Shown here piece after piece: positions 1 to 11,519 of a DNA stretch of 64,000 bases; position 1 is the stretch's first letter; every line of letters starts with the position of its first letter. Position numbers and translations under genes: made by a program. The DNA is from Saururus chinensis (taxonomy: Eukaryota; Streptophyta; Magnoliopsida; Piperales; Saururaceae): NCBI GenBank assembly GCA_035235625.1, contig CP141148.1:36457057-36521056 (forward strand), read 5' to 3'. The notes under the pieces are model-generated. The model was not told the DNA's origin. It did no database searches and saw only the letters and a program-made list of their open reading frames with translations.

Positions 1-510
1 TCTAATCAATACCTATATAGAATATCAAGTGGTGGTCATTGTCCATCACCTATAGCAATGATTAATCAAAGAATATAATGTCGTCATTGTGGGGCCTTTT
101 GTGAAGAAAGGGCTTTTTATGTTCCCCTTTGACGCCCAGTGTAAGGAACATATATGAGCCCATGATATTTAAAATTGATGGTGCACATGTTGGTACCAAT
201 GCTAACAGTCTCATTGATGAAGGATTCTCATGTATTTCTTATGTTGTGTTCATTGTCAAAATAAGAAATTAAAAATACTTCATTTTTAAAGGTTTAGATA
301 TGGGAAGAATTTTTTTATATTTTTTATTGACATTGAACCTAAAATAAGACACGCATAAGAACCCTTAATATTTGATAAGATCAACGGCAAATATATATTA
401 GCACACATTAGCATCAATATCTTGATGCTAACATGCACGCACTATGCTAGCCTCATTTTTTAAAATAACTCTTCAGTAAATTTGCTGCCCATCAATGTAA
501 CTAAACTCTA
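1..510. other. AT-rich intergenic DNA, no gene seen
   Basis: No convincing open frame or conserved motif. A short hairpin is visible at about 409-433, where TTAGCATCAA is followed by its complement TTGATGCTAA. Similar TTAGC/GCTAA-rich hairpins occur at about 17290-17390 and 61540-61620, so this may be a remnant of a small inverted-repeat element. Confidence 0.5.
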
Positions 511-600
511 CTTTAAAAGTGTTAGGCCATCCCAATAAATTCTTAAAAGTGTTAATCCATCCCAATAAATTCTTAAAAGTGTTCATCCGTCTCCCTTGAA
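511..600. repeat. 30-bp tandem repeat, three copies
   Basis: Three units start at 511, 541 and 571, each beginning CTTAAAAGTGTT or nearly so and continuing with a CCAT(C)CC AATAAAT core. The third unit is the most diverged. No coding potential. Confidence 0.8.
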
Positions 601-2939
601 TCCGAGACAACGAGGTAAGCAGAGAGAGGCTTTTAATAAAAATAGCAAAAAGTAGGAATGAAGTTATTAATATAAGACAAGGGGAGTATTTCTTAATCTC
701 TATTGTTGTTCTCGTCTAAAGTTACACGTTTTGGCTCTTCATTTGACAAAAAAATTTATTTAATACTAATAGCTCTATTTTGTGTAATATATATATAATT
801 AAGTACTTAGAAAAGAGTATCATAAACTTATTTACTTTATTTTTTAGAAATAAAATTTACTATTTAATAAAAAATATTACTTTTTCAATTGCAAATTTAA
901 TACTGAGTGTCGGATTTGGGGGAAGTTTGTGTTTCGGATTAAGAAATTCTCTGTTTACCTGTCTGGTTAGTTGTTGCGGCTTGCGGGCATGTGTGGCTCT
1001 TGTTTGGATCCAAGGTTCTATTGGAGTGTTGTTTCTGGATTTCTGGGGCTTTGGCGTAGTCCTTACACCGTATTGAGGCTTCAAGAACCATGGTATGGGA
1101 CCCTTCACGTCGAAATGACATGAAGAGATCATGCAAGCCAACCACCCTGCTCTCCTTCATAGCAAAAAACTAAGATGAAGGGGAAGCAACTCCTAACTGA
1201 AGTGCAGAGCCATGAGTGCGATGCAAATGACTGAAGATGGGACAACAATCTAGTCACAGCCGAGCGACTAGTCAGATTGGTGAAAGGGTGTTTGGACGTG
1301 AAATTTTTATCCATTATGCCTTAATTTTGGCATGAATTACCATAATCATATTTTGGTATAAATAGTGGGCAAAATTAAAAATTCTAATTAAAAGGTTTGA
1401 TTTTAAGCCATTTTGATGCCGCCAATTCTAATTCTCAAAATTACAAATTCTGTTATTTTTTAATTATTATTTTTTATATTAATTTTAGCATCGGAAAATG
1501 TGTTATATAAGTAAGAACTATTTTAAAAGTTTAAAATTATCTATTTTTATGAGATCTTATTTTTCAAGGCTTGAATTTTAGAGTGCAATAATACCAAGAT
1601 GTGCGTATCTAAGTTTGGGAAAGAGTAATATTAATTTAAAATTTTTAGAAATAAGTTTGGTCCAAAATTATTCTAAAAACTTCCTTTAGTAAATGTAATT
1701 TTAATTCATAGATGTATTATTGGAAAATTTTACTTTCATTTTTAAAAAAATTAACACTTCATATAAGCTAGAAAGGCCTTAGGTCTAACTGGTGATGAAT
1801 TTGGAGTGTGTTCATCAGGGGTCTGGTACAAAGGTCTTGTCAACAATGCAAAAAGTTATATTTTAGAATAGTTCTAATTAGACTAGGTTTTTACTGTAGC
1901 CCCCAACGAAAGTGAAAAATAATTCTTTTTTTTTAACTTCATTCCCTCATGCCAAGAGCGGGAGTGCGTTCTTTAAAGGCTTACACACATAGGCCAGCCG
2001 TGGCAGCACTAACCAGAGCCTCCACATGGTTGACCGGGCTCTGGCCAATGCCTCTGTGCAGCTAACTGGGCTTTGGCCATGCTAGCTACTGCCTCTGTGC
2101 AGCTGGCTGGCTCTAGCCGCACTGAACTTTCGTACATGGGTCAGATTTAGCCTCGGCTTTGGCTAATAAAGAGGGGAAGATGAGGTAAAGAGATATTTTT
2201 AAGCAGAGGGATAAGTAAAATATTTTAATAATTAGTGTTAAGGTAAATAAGAAATGGGGGACGTATAGGTAATAGCCACATTCTATATTTTAACCATTAT
2301 TTTGAGAGTAAATATATGAATTTGATGTTTTCCTTAGTAATATATCTCATCAAAGTTAAAGTTATTTTTTATATAGGTAACACTAATCCACCCTCACATG
2401 CTATACATCAAGGAGATTCCGCCATGGGACCTAAAGTTGGATGGCTTATCAAACTTAATTTTTCCCTCGTCACCAATAACTCAAACTAAGTGCATTTCCG
2501 AGGGAAGAGATCCCTTTGCATGAAAATAGATGCTATAAGGAATGCAAATATTTATATACTAGTAGACTTGATCTCTCGAAAGTTGCACTCTAAAAAAGTA
2601 TTTTCTATTATTTTGTTATAAATATATCTCATCTGTTGCACCAATAGGTTCCATATACTTCATGAATTTGACGAAGAGAAAAGTGGAAGATGACATTTTT
2701 GGCAAAGAGAAGAAAAGTTGTAGAAGACATTTGGCTGGTCCCAACCAGAGGAGAAGGAAGAACAATCTTGTTGGTCTTATGGATCATTCTAGCGGCTACA
2801 ACTTGATTTCTCTTTTAAGGATTCTTTCTAATTTGCACAGTAATAACTCCTTATTTAACAAAATGTTCTCTACTCTTCTATATTATTTTTTTAAAGAAAA
2901 ATTTCTTTAAACTTCCTACTTTTAATACTTTATGAAGTC
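601..2939. other. Intergenic DNA, no gene seen
   Basis: The short open frames here (780-1076, 2662-2910 and minus-strand frames near 860-1314) have no recognisable domain. A local direct duplication around 2030-2110 repeats GCCTCTGTGCAGCT twice with flanking GGGCT(C/T)TGGCCA words. The rest is AT-rich sequence without visible structure. Confidence 0.5.
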
Positions 2940-3274
2940 CATGACATAAATTTTGGTTAATTCCTGAACTGAAACAGCTGCAAGCAACTTGGAACAATCA
3001 AAAGATCACTTGTGGAACAAATAATGGAGTAGCGCAGCAGAAGTATGGTTACTCAACGGAAAGCTAAGTAAAGCAAAAAATTACTTATTTGCGGGAACAT
3101 CATTGGAAGTTTTAATTAGAAGAGAGCAATGAATGTGCTAACACATGCCGAATTTGACCATGTGGAAGCAAGGAGTTGGTGATCGTGCAATCTTAGTTTA
3201 ATGTTGAGAAGGAAGTTCTTAGGGAGGGTAGGCGTTCAAATTTTAAGGCCAAATTTATTTTAAGGAGGGTAGAG
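2940..3274 (+). mobile_element. 3' internal end of a plus-strand Ty3/gypsy element with polypurine tract
   Basis: The stretch ends in TAAGGAGGGTAGAG (3261-3274), a polypurine tract placed directly before TGTGATAACC, the classical arrangement at the 3' LTR of plant Tekay/Del-type gypsy elements. The preceding bases AAATTTATTTTAAGGAGGG resemble the end of the integrase-side untranslated region in that lineage. No readable protein remains upstream, so the internal region is truncated or strongly decayed. Confidence 0.6.
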
Positions 3275-4193
3275 TGTGATAACCAAAGATTTTGAAAAGC
3301 ATTTTAAAATAATTTCTTACTTAAAAAAATAACTTCATAATGCTTGTCACATTGTGGGCCCGGGATGATTTGAACGGGTTCAATAAATAATTTTATTTCT
3401 TCTCTAAACTTAGGGAAAAGTTTTTATTTCATGTTTAATTTATTTTAGAGTATGCGTATAATTGTTTGTTGAGCTAGAGATTTAGTTAAACCTCTAGATA
3501 TTAGTAGACCCGACTCGATGACTTTAGGGTTTCTGACCTTAGTTATTTATAAATAGTATATCTCTCACTATACACATAAATTTTGACCCAAAACCTTTAG
3601 ATTAGAAACTAGACTCGAAGACGAAGAAAACGCACTCAAGAACACTTAAAACGGATTTCTATGTGGGATTGGAAGCACTCATTTGTTTATTAAGAAATTT
3701 GTCATTAAGAGGGTTAATTAATAGTTAGGGTTCTCATGATTTTGTTTAGGTGATTGTTTTGTAGAAAACATGAGCTTTGCGCAAGAACCACAAAGTAAAG
3801 GATGTTCATTTTCAATTTTTATGGATATGGTGATCTAGATCTTGTATTTTAGATGGTTTCATGTTGAAATTAGAGATTTTTAATTGTATTTAGGGTAGAT
3901 ATTAATATGTGATTAGTGAATTGTTTAAATATGTTATTGTCTCTATTTTGGATTCAAGACTACTTTTCATATAGTTTTACGTTGCCTTTTGCTCTCATAA
4001 GTTTTCTTGGAGTAGACTATCATGTCTAGATCATATGCCTATTTTTTGGAATTTTTTTGAATAAAATATTTATTATATTTTTTGGGATACACATAATAAA
4101 ATATTACAATTTTTAGTTTTCATGTTTCGAAGGGTGTTTAGGGATGAAAATATTTAATTTTTGGTTCATTCTTTTTCTTATGGGTTGGTATAC
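3275..4193 (+). repeat. Left part of a split plus-strand gypsy 3' LTR
   Basis: Begins TGTGATAACC immediately after the polypurine tract. A TATA-like TTATTTATAAATAG lies at about 3542-3555, consistent with an LTR promoter. The sequence is broken at 4193 by the minus-strand chromovirus; the 5-bp TATAC at 4189-4193 is repeated at 14547-14551, where the interrupted LTR resumes. Together with 14552-16038 the reconstructed LTR is about 2.4 kb. Confidence 0.55.
4189..4193. repeat. Left target-site duplication TATAC
   Basis: TATAC directly precedes the LTR terminus TGTGGCGACC and is repeated exactly at 14547-14551 after the terminus GTCGCCACA. Five bases is the usual gypsy duplication length, so these two sites bound one integration event. 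Confidence 0.85.
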
Positions 4194-5821
4194 TGTGGCG
4201 ACCGTTAGAAAATAATACACGTCATAATTCACGTAATTATTATCTCGCTCGGCACATGTTACATCGCACATGAAACCGAATGTGACGGTCTGCCGTACGG
4301 ATAAAAAAAACATAAATCGACCTAACACATAAGAACTTTCGAGTTGACGCACAACTAAAATATTAATATATAACGTAGTCAAAAATTAGAATCCAATCCG
4401 TAGTACACTGTATGTAGAACGATCAAATTACAGAATTACAAAATACAAGCCAAGCTTAAAAACATAATAATTACAGAGGTTGAAAAGTATTTAAAAGAGA
4501 CTAAACAGAGAATTCTTCGGTTGACCCCTCCGTGTTGGTTTTACTACCTGCAGAGTCTGTGGGTGGGTGAGTATTTTTATACTCAGTAGGTAGAATTAAA
4601 ATCTAATTTAATGCTAAGTAACAGATAGTAATAATATTTGCATAATTGATTCCGAAACAAATTCAGAAAACATCAGTTCGTCTGATGACGAGAAATCTAG
4701 AGCCGTGATACCGAGCGGCGTTCCTCCGACGCTCATGGGGCAACCGGAAGCTCAGAAGGCAGGAGTTTTCTCATGATACTCCATACCTATATGCACATGC
4801 CTAATACCGATATTTTCTTCGGTTGGTATCCAGAAAATATTGTTCTAGGTATGACCCTAGAACTCTCCAAAAAACACACATACTATGTCATAATTTGGAC
4901 TAAATAAAACATGATGTATATAAAACATTTCTTTTTGAAAACCTAAGAAAAGACATACGATTGACTAAAAACGGTCCATAAAAATAAGGCGTACATGCAG
5001 AGCATAAATTTAGAGTTTAAGACTTCCTACCTTAAAATTAAAATAGAAATTCCGTGCTCGTAGAAGGCTTGTATTGAAAATTTGGCCCCGTCACAGCATT
5101 CGGCACAGTCGATTTAGTTAGGAAAGCCTTTTAAACGGGTCGAATCGGACTTAGAACAGCTTAGAACGGAGGGTTAGAAGCTTTGACTGGAGGTGAAAGT
5201 GAATGGTAAAAACGGAATGGCGGCAGTATTTATAGTGAAAGGGAACTGCGCGATGTACGATTCTGCCACGCGGAACCGCGCGTGTCGCACGATCCGTGCC
5301 ACAACGCGGATGGGCCGCAGACGGCGCGTGGTCCACGCGGGTGACCTGCGCGCGGGTCGTGGGCCCGCCGCGTGGACGAACCACGCGATGCCACATCGCG
5401 TGGTCAAACCGCGCGACATTGCGCGTCGCGCGGTAAAATTCTGGCTGATGCAAGCCTTGCGTCAGCCGTTATTAAAATATTTTTTTTTTCTTTCTTTTTT
5501 CAAAACTTTAAATAGTCATAACTTTTTACCTATAATTCAAAATTATACGTTCTTGGTACCGATAGATTCGTATCGACGAGCCCTTCAAAACAAGACCACT
5601 CAAGGATAGGTTTTACCGTAGTTTCATCGTGGGCCCGCTAATGATGCGCGCTTCCACGATCGCTACATACGGTCACTATCTCCGAATCAAGTGTTTCAAA
5701 AACCTTTAAGTTCAGTTTTTAGAGTCCTACAACATTCATTTAGGTTCCGAAAGTAAAATAATGTTCTAATAATATATAAAAATTTTAATAGTAAAATTTA
5801 CCTCGGATCTGGGTTGTCACA
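4194..5821 (-). repeat. 3' LTR of the minus-strand chromovirus
   Basis: A 1,628-bp LTR, reading TGTGACAACC at its U3 start (5821) and ending GGTCGCCACA (4194). It abuts the polypurine tract at 5822. On the minus strand a TATA-like CTATAAATA lies at about 5229-5237, and a CpG-dense block (about 5260-5450) lies just upstream of it in U3. This is the only LTR of the element retaining U3, the TATA motif and the CpG block. Confidence 0.85.
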
Positions 5822-5836
5822 TTCTTCCCTCCTTAT
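5822..5836 (-). other. Polypurine tract of the chromovirus
   Basis: On the minus strand TAAGGAGGGAAGAA lies immediately before the LTR start TGTGACAACC. This is where plus-strand DNA priming occurs in gypsy elements and it fixes the inner edge of the 3' LTR. Confidence 0.85.
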
Positions 5837-5864
5837 AAGAATTTCGTCCTCAAAATTAAACTTG

Positions 5865-8800
5865 CTATTCATCAAAGAGCTCAGGATATTTCTTTACCAT
5901 TTCACTTTCAAATTCCCACGTGGCTTCTTCTGACGAATGGTGCTGCCATAACACTTTGACTAATAGAATCCTTTTTGTCCTCAAGATTTGTTCTTTTCGA
6001 TCCAATATTCTGACAGGCTTCTCTTCAAATGTCAAGTCAGGTTCCAAGGTAATCATTGTTTGATCTAAAACGTGAGAAGGGTCTTGTACATACTTGTGAA
6101 ACATGGATACATGAAATACATTATGGACCTTGTCCAACTAAGGGGGTAATGCCAATCTGTAAGCTACTGGTCCTATTTTGTCAAGAATTTCAAATGGTCC
6201 TACAAATTGAGGACTTAGCTTTCCTCTCATCCCAAATCTCATAACTTCTCTAGTTGGTGATACCTTCAGTAGCACAAGCTCACTTATGCGGAAGTTGAGG
6301 TCTTTTCTTCTTTGATCAGCATAGCTCTTTTGATGACTTTGTGCGGTCTCTAATCGACTCCGTATAAGCTTCACTTTACTCACACATTGTTGTAAGAGTT
6401 CTGATTTTACTAATTTTCCTTCCCCAACTTCACTCCAACAAGTTGGGGATCGACAGGGTCGTCCATAAAGAGCTTCATATGGTGCCATACCAATGCTGGA
6501 ATGATAACTATTATTATAAGAAAATTCAATTAATGGCAAGTGTTCATCTCAGTTACCTTTTCAATCTATGGCACATGCCCGCAACATGTCTTCTAGTGTC
6601 TGAATACTTTGTTCAGACTGACCATTAGTTTGCGGATGGAATGTTGTACTTAATCTGAGACTTGTTCCCAATTCTTCTTGAAGCCTCATCCAAAAGTGTG
6701 AAGTGAACCGGCTGTCTCGATCTGAAATGATCGACAAGGGTACACCATGCCGACTCACAATTTCTTTTATATACATTTTGGCCAAGATATTCAATGTCTG
6801 AGATTTCTTTAAAGGAAGAAAATGGGCACTCTTAGTAAGTCTATCCACTATAACCCAAATGGATTCATGGCCGGCTGATGTCTTGGGTAAGCCTGAAACA
6901 AAATCCATAGAAATGTGTTCCCATTTCCATTCTGGAATTTCAATAGGATGAAGAGTACCTGATGGTTTCTGACATTTTGCTTTAACTTGCTGACAAGTTA
7001 GGCATTTAGAGACAAATTCTCCAATGTCCCTTTTCATCCCTTTCCACCAAAAACTTCTTTTGAGATCCTGGTACCTATGAGCTTCATGCAGCAATTCTTG
7101 TTTTAATTTCGGTACTGCAGGGACTACTAGTCGTGCTTTAAATCTTATGCCATCATTAGCATGTTTATTAAAATCAGGCTTACCTAAGAAGGTTTGTACT
7201 TATGTATCCTCTTTTTGTGCCTCCAAAATGCGCTCGATCAATTCCGATTTTATTTTCAGATTAGCTACGATTACCTTTTTGGTTCCTGATTGTAATTGAG
7301 GTTGTAAATCTATTACCTCTTCCATCAACCTCCATTCTTTTATCAACATTTGAGCTACCATTCCTGTGGTCTTCCTACTCAAGGCATCGGCTACTACATT
7401 GGCTTTTCCTGGGTGATATTGAATATAGAAGTCACAATCATTCAAGTATTCAATCCACCGTCTTTACCTTAAATTTAAATCCCTTTGAGAGAAAATGTAC
7501 TTCAGACTCTGATGATCTGTAAAAACTTCAAATTTCTCTCCATATAAATAATGTCTCCACAGTTTTAAGGAAAAAACCACTGCTGCCAATTCAAGATCGT
7601 GGATGGGGTAATTACCTTCATGTTTCTTTAATTGTCTTGAAGCATAGGCTATCACCTTCTCATTCTGCATCAAGACACATCCAAGACCCATTCTTGAGGC
7701 ATCACTATAAATTATAAACCCTCCACTACCAGTTGGTAAGGATAAAACTGGGGTGGTGGTTAATCTTTGTTTCAACTCTTGAAATGCCTTCTCACATTCC
7801 TCATTCCATAAAAACCGCACTCCTTTTCTGGTTAGCTTTGTTAAAGGTAAAGCTATCTTCGAGAAGTCTTGGATAAATCTTCAATAGTAACCAACAAGTC
7901 CTAAGAAACTTCTAATTTCTGTAACAGTTTTGGGCCTTTCCCACTTTAATACTGCTTTGATCTTGGTAGGGTCTACTGATATTCCATTGTTAGAGATGAC
8001 ATGACCCAAGAATACAACCTTACTCAGCCAAAATTCACACTTACTTAACTTAGCATATAGCTGATGATTTATCAGGGTTTGAAGAACTATTTGTAAGTGT
8101 GCTTGGTGTTCTTCGAGAGTGGAAGAATAGACTAATATGTCATCAACAAAAACAATCACGAATTTATCCAAATAAGGTCGGAAAACTCGGTTCATAAGAT
8201 CCATGAATGCTGCAAGAGCATTCGTCAATTGGAATGACATCACTAAAAATTCTTAGTGTCCATAGCGGGTACGAAATACTGTTTTTGGAATATCTTCATC
8301 TCGTATTCTCAACTGATGATATCCAGATCTTATATCTATTTTTGAGAAAACTTTTGCTTCTTGTAATTGATCAAATAAATCATCTATTCTGGGTAAAGGA
8401 TACTTATTTTTAATAGTTACCGAGTTAAGCATTCTATAGTCTATGCACAATCTTAATGATCCATCTTTTTTTCTGACAAAAAGGACTGGAGCTCCCCAAG
8501 GTGAGACACTCGGTCAGATGAATCCTTTGCTTAATAATTCTTGCAATTGATTCTTTAATTCCTTTAGTTCCGCAGGTGCCATTCTATAGGGTGCCTTGGA
8601 GATAGGTTCTGTATTTGACATTAAATCAATGTTAAAGTCTATCTCTCTCTTTAGTGGTACCCCTGGAAGATCTTCAGGAAATACATCTGAAAAGTTCCTT
8701 ATAACTTCAATATCTTCTATCTTGGGAGAAGATGATTCTTCCAAGATTATATTTGCAAGATACGCTTGACACCCTCTAGATATCAAGTGTTGTGCCTTTA

Positions 8801-10286
8801 CAGCAAAAATAATGCATACTCCTGACGGTTCTCTATTTCCATGGAAGGTATATTCCTCTCCTTGATTATTGAATATTACCTTCTTTTTCTTACAGTCCAC
8901 CAATGCTTCATTATCAGCTAACCAATCCATTCCTAAGATGACATCGTAATCGTTCCTACTTAAGAGTATCAAGTTAGCCTTCCATTTTTGGTTGTCATAG
9001 ATTATGGACACATCTTGCATAAAATTTTGAGCTATAATAGTTTTTCCTACAGGAGTTGACACTTCTAAGATATATCCTAGTTCCATAACTGGATAATCTG
9101 TACTTAAAGCAAAATCACAGGATATAAAAGAATGTGTTGATCCTGGATCTATTAAAACTTTAGCAACTTTATCCAAAATTAGAAGTGTACCCTGTATAAC
9201 TCCTGCTGAAGTTTGAGCTTCTTCTGTAGTAATAGCAAACACTCGCCCCTGAGCCTTTGGTTTTTGCTCCAGTTTGATCGCTTCTTTGATCTTCTTTTTG
9301 GGGCAATCCTTGATCTGGTGTCCAGGGTCCCCACATGCGAAGCATCGTCTCTCAATGAGGTAACAGATCCCCAATGGATGAAATCGGTTGCATTTGGAGC
9401 ATTTTTCTAATTTCCTCTCTTTTTGGTTTTGGGGCGGTGGTCCAGAGGTTCTTTGAAAATTTTGGTTATTGAATTGATTAGAGGCTGTGAATTTTCTCTT
9501 TCGATCTTCCATTTGGCTTCCTTGTCCACGATCCTTTTTCTCTGCTAAGAATTCTTGATATTCTTGTTTCAATAATGAAGCTAATTCCACAGCTTTAGCT
9601 AAAGTAGTGGGTTGAAATCCTACTATTCGACTACGAAGCCCGTTATGTAACCCTCTAACAAATTTTTGGGCTCTCTTTAACTCTGTTGAGCAAATCTCAG
9701 GAGCGAAGCATTGTAGTTGAACAAATTTGTTTTCATACTGAAAGACGGTCATATTACCTTGTTGCAAATCCAGAAATTCTTTTTCTTTCTTCTCTTGAAC
9801 ATGAGGCGGAAAATATTTGTTGTATAACACTTCTCTGAATTCTTCCCACTTGATATTTCCTCTATTTGGAAAGAAATTCCGTTCAACTAATGGCCACCAA
9901 AAAGCTGCTTCTCCAGTCATAGCGAAAGTGGCTACATCCACTTTCCTATCTTTTGGAACTTTTAATGCCTTAAAAATTCGTTCGACTTCGAACGTCCACT
10001 TTTCAGCAGCCTCTGGTCCATCTACTCCAGAAAATTCTGAAGCGATTTTCTTAAAACGCTCAAGCAAATTATCCTTCTCATTATGACTACTTTCGATCAA
10101 TTCCCTAGAGTTACTTAAATAATTAGGGCTGGGTTGGAGTCTTTGAGTCTGTAAATGTTGAGTCATCCTTTGAATCATCAGGTCAAGGAAAGTATCCATG
10201 TTATTTTTGGGTACTGCTGCGTCTTGAGCAGTATTTTCGGCTTGGGCTGAATCGTCAGACAGTTGTACTTCTTTGTCAGAAGACAT
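5865..10286 (-). pseudogene. gag-pol: Decayed gypsy gag-pol polyprotein
   Basis: Starts at ATG 10286. Codons 1-590 are open and encode gag (capsid-like about 85-250), a CCHC knuckle (C315, C318, H323, C328), the protease motif DPGSTHSFI at about 380-388, and the linker into reverse transcriptase. RT with a FVDD active site, RNase H, integrase (HPQTNGQSE region) and a C-terminal chromodomain-like tail (ATWEFESEM) follow in the same frame. In-frame stops lie at 8514, 8253, 7881, 7464, 7200, 6561, 6549 and 6138, with no frameshift over 4.4 kb. Several stops fit C-to-T or G-to-A decay at Arg, Gln or Trp codons conserved in the family. About a dozen residues are missing between LHEAHR and YQDLKR in the integrase zinc-binding region, including the second histidine expected there. 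The locus cannot encode a working polyprotein. Confidence 0.92.
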
Positions 10287-10377
10287 TTTGGGCAGATCGT
10301 AATAACCTTAAATTCACAAGAATTTTTTGTAAACTAGAAGTGTATATATATATAACCATTCTCGTATTTACATTTGT

Positions 10378-10545
10378 ACAGAAGAAGTGTATAGAACACA
10401 CTTGAAAAGCCAAAAGACTCTAGTCACATCAAGCAACAAACGTACAAAAGAAGTGTATTGACTACACTTGTAAAGCCAAAAGACTCTATTTACGTCACAC
10501 GACAAACGTTCAAAAGAAGTGTATTGACTACACTTGAGAAAGCAC
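10378..10545. repeat. 66-bp tandem repeat between gag and the extra ORF
   Basis: AAGTGTAT words begin at 10385, 10451 and 10517, exactly 66 bp apart, each followed by AAAGCCAAAAGACTCTA in the first two copies. A further partial copy (AAGTGTAT at 10338) precedes them. The array fills the spacer between the stop of the extra ORF (10585) and the gag start (10286), on the genomic RNA upstream of gag. Confidence 0.8.
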
Positions 10546-10584
10546 CCAAAAGAACATTTAAGCGCAAACTACACATTCAGGCAT

Positions 10585-11511
10585 TCAAGGGAAAAATTTC
10601 TTATAACGGCATTGGAAAAAGTAGTGTCCATCCTTCTTGCAGATAGGGCATAGTTCAAGCAGTGGCAATGTGTACCATGGGCACTGACAGAAGTGATGCC
10701 CTCTCTGCTCGCATAGCACACAGATTTCTAGTAGTTGATTTGTGTACCATACTAACCCTTTTCCCTTATCTCCCCATTGCGCACTCTCCGCTTCTGCCAT
10801 TTCTTCCGCTTCCGGGGGTAAGACATTCAGATCAATGTCTCTCATAGGGTTATACACCCCTTCTCCCCTAATCACATTTTCCCCTCCTTGGACGTCCATC
10901 AACTGCTCTTTGCCCACATTCTCTACTATCTCACCCTCCTCCTGAATGTTAATCATCATGTTGTTCCAGAAGTATTCATCATCCATTGGATCTGCTTTCA
11001 ATGCTCCTTCTTCCACCTGATCCTCCTCTAATGGATCCTCCTCCACCGGGTCTTCCTCTTCAGATATGTCCTCCTCCACCGGGTCCTCTTCTAACGGGTT
11101 CTCCTCCACAGGGTCCTCCTCCTCAGATATGTCCTCCTCCACCGGGTCCTCTTCCAACGGGTTCTCCTCCAATGGATCCTCCTCCACAGGGTCTTCCTCC
11201 TCATATATGTCCTCCTCCACCGGGTCCTCTTCCAACGGGTCCTCCTCTAATGGCTCATCCTCTTCCGATGTGTCCTCAACTTCAACGGTTGAGTCGGAAA
11301 TGTTTAGTACCTCGTCTACAAAGAGAGGTGTGTCAGGAATATTAACTATTTCCTGAACATCGTCGCTATTCTGGGGAAAGGCGGTGGTAATGTCTGAATT
11401 GTTTGAGGATTCTGCCATACTGCCATTCTTTTTGTCTTTTCTCGGTGGTGGTTTTCGGGCTGACATGTGACATAAAGATCCCAAAATAAGTTTCATTTTC
11501 AATTTTCCCAT
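10585..11511 (-). CDS. Extra chromovirus ORF upstream of gag: acidic-repeat, twin zinc-knuckle protein
   Basis: An uninterrupted 308-codon frame between the primer site and gag. The genuine ATG is 11511; the open frame extends to 11574 only by reading into the nested solo LTR. In order: a basic N terminus (about 1-30), an acidic repeat tract of EEDP(V/L) and EEDISEE units (about 83-169), the sequence DIDLNVLPPE with a DLNxxP motif (227-232), and two CX2CX4HX4C knuckles (C264/C267/H272/C277 and C288/C291/H296/C301) near the C terminus. Zinc knuckles of this spacing bind nucleic acid in retroelement gag proteins, and DLNxxP matches the plant EAR repressor motif. Any role here is inference; I do not recognise the family. 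Remaining open while pol has eight stops may reflect composition or age rather than function. Confidence 0.6.
   Translation of the reverse strand: MGKLKMKLILGSLCHMSARKPPPRKDKKNGSMAESSNNSDITTAFPQNSDDVQEIVNIPDTPLFVDEVLNISDSTVEVEDTSEEDEPLEEDPLEEDPVEEDIYEEEDPVEEDPLEENPLEEDPVEEDISEEEDPVEENPLEEDPVEEDISEEEDPVEEDPLEEDQVEEGALKADPMDDEYFWNNMMINIQEEGEIVENVGKEQLMDVQGGENVIRGEGVYNPMRDIDLNVLPPEAEEMAEAESAQWGDKGKGLVWYTNQLLEICVLCEQRGHHFCQCPWYTLPLLELCPICKKDGHYFFQCRYKKFFP
11020..11265. repeat. Minisatellite encoding the acidic repeats
   Basis: On the plus strand, TCCTCCTCCACCGGGTCCTC-like units recur with in-frame variation, specifying EEDPVEED and related peptides on the minus strand. In-frame slippage of such units probably lengthened the acidic tract of the extra ORF. 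Confidence 0.7.
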
Positions 11512-11514
11512 TAA

Positions 11515-11519
11515 CTGAA
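11515..11519. repeat. Target-site duplication CTGAA (left)
   Basis: CTGAA precedes TGTAACGCTCC and recurs exactly at 13191-13195 after GGTCATTACA, bounding the nested solo LTR. Confidence 0.85.

Noticed and set aside
1785..1850. Possible tRNA or SINE head (GGTCTAACTGGT)
   Set aside because: No clover-leaf arms or B box at the correct spacing.
5193..5609. 138-codon plus-strand frame and overlapping minus-strand frames rich in Arg and Ala
   Set aside because: They lie in the CpG-dense block of the gypsy LTR; the composition removes stop codons and no domain is visible.
10986..11356. Proline-rich and Ser-rich plus-strand frames
   Set aside because: Antisense shadows of the acidic repeats in the minus-strand extra ORF.
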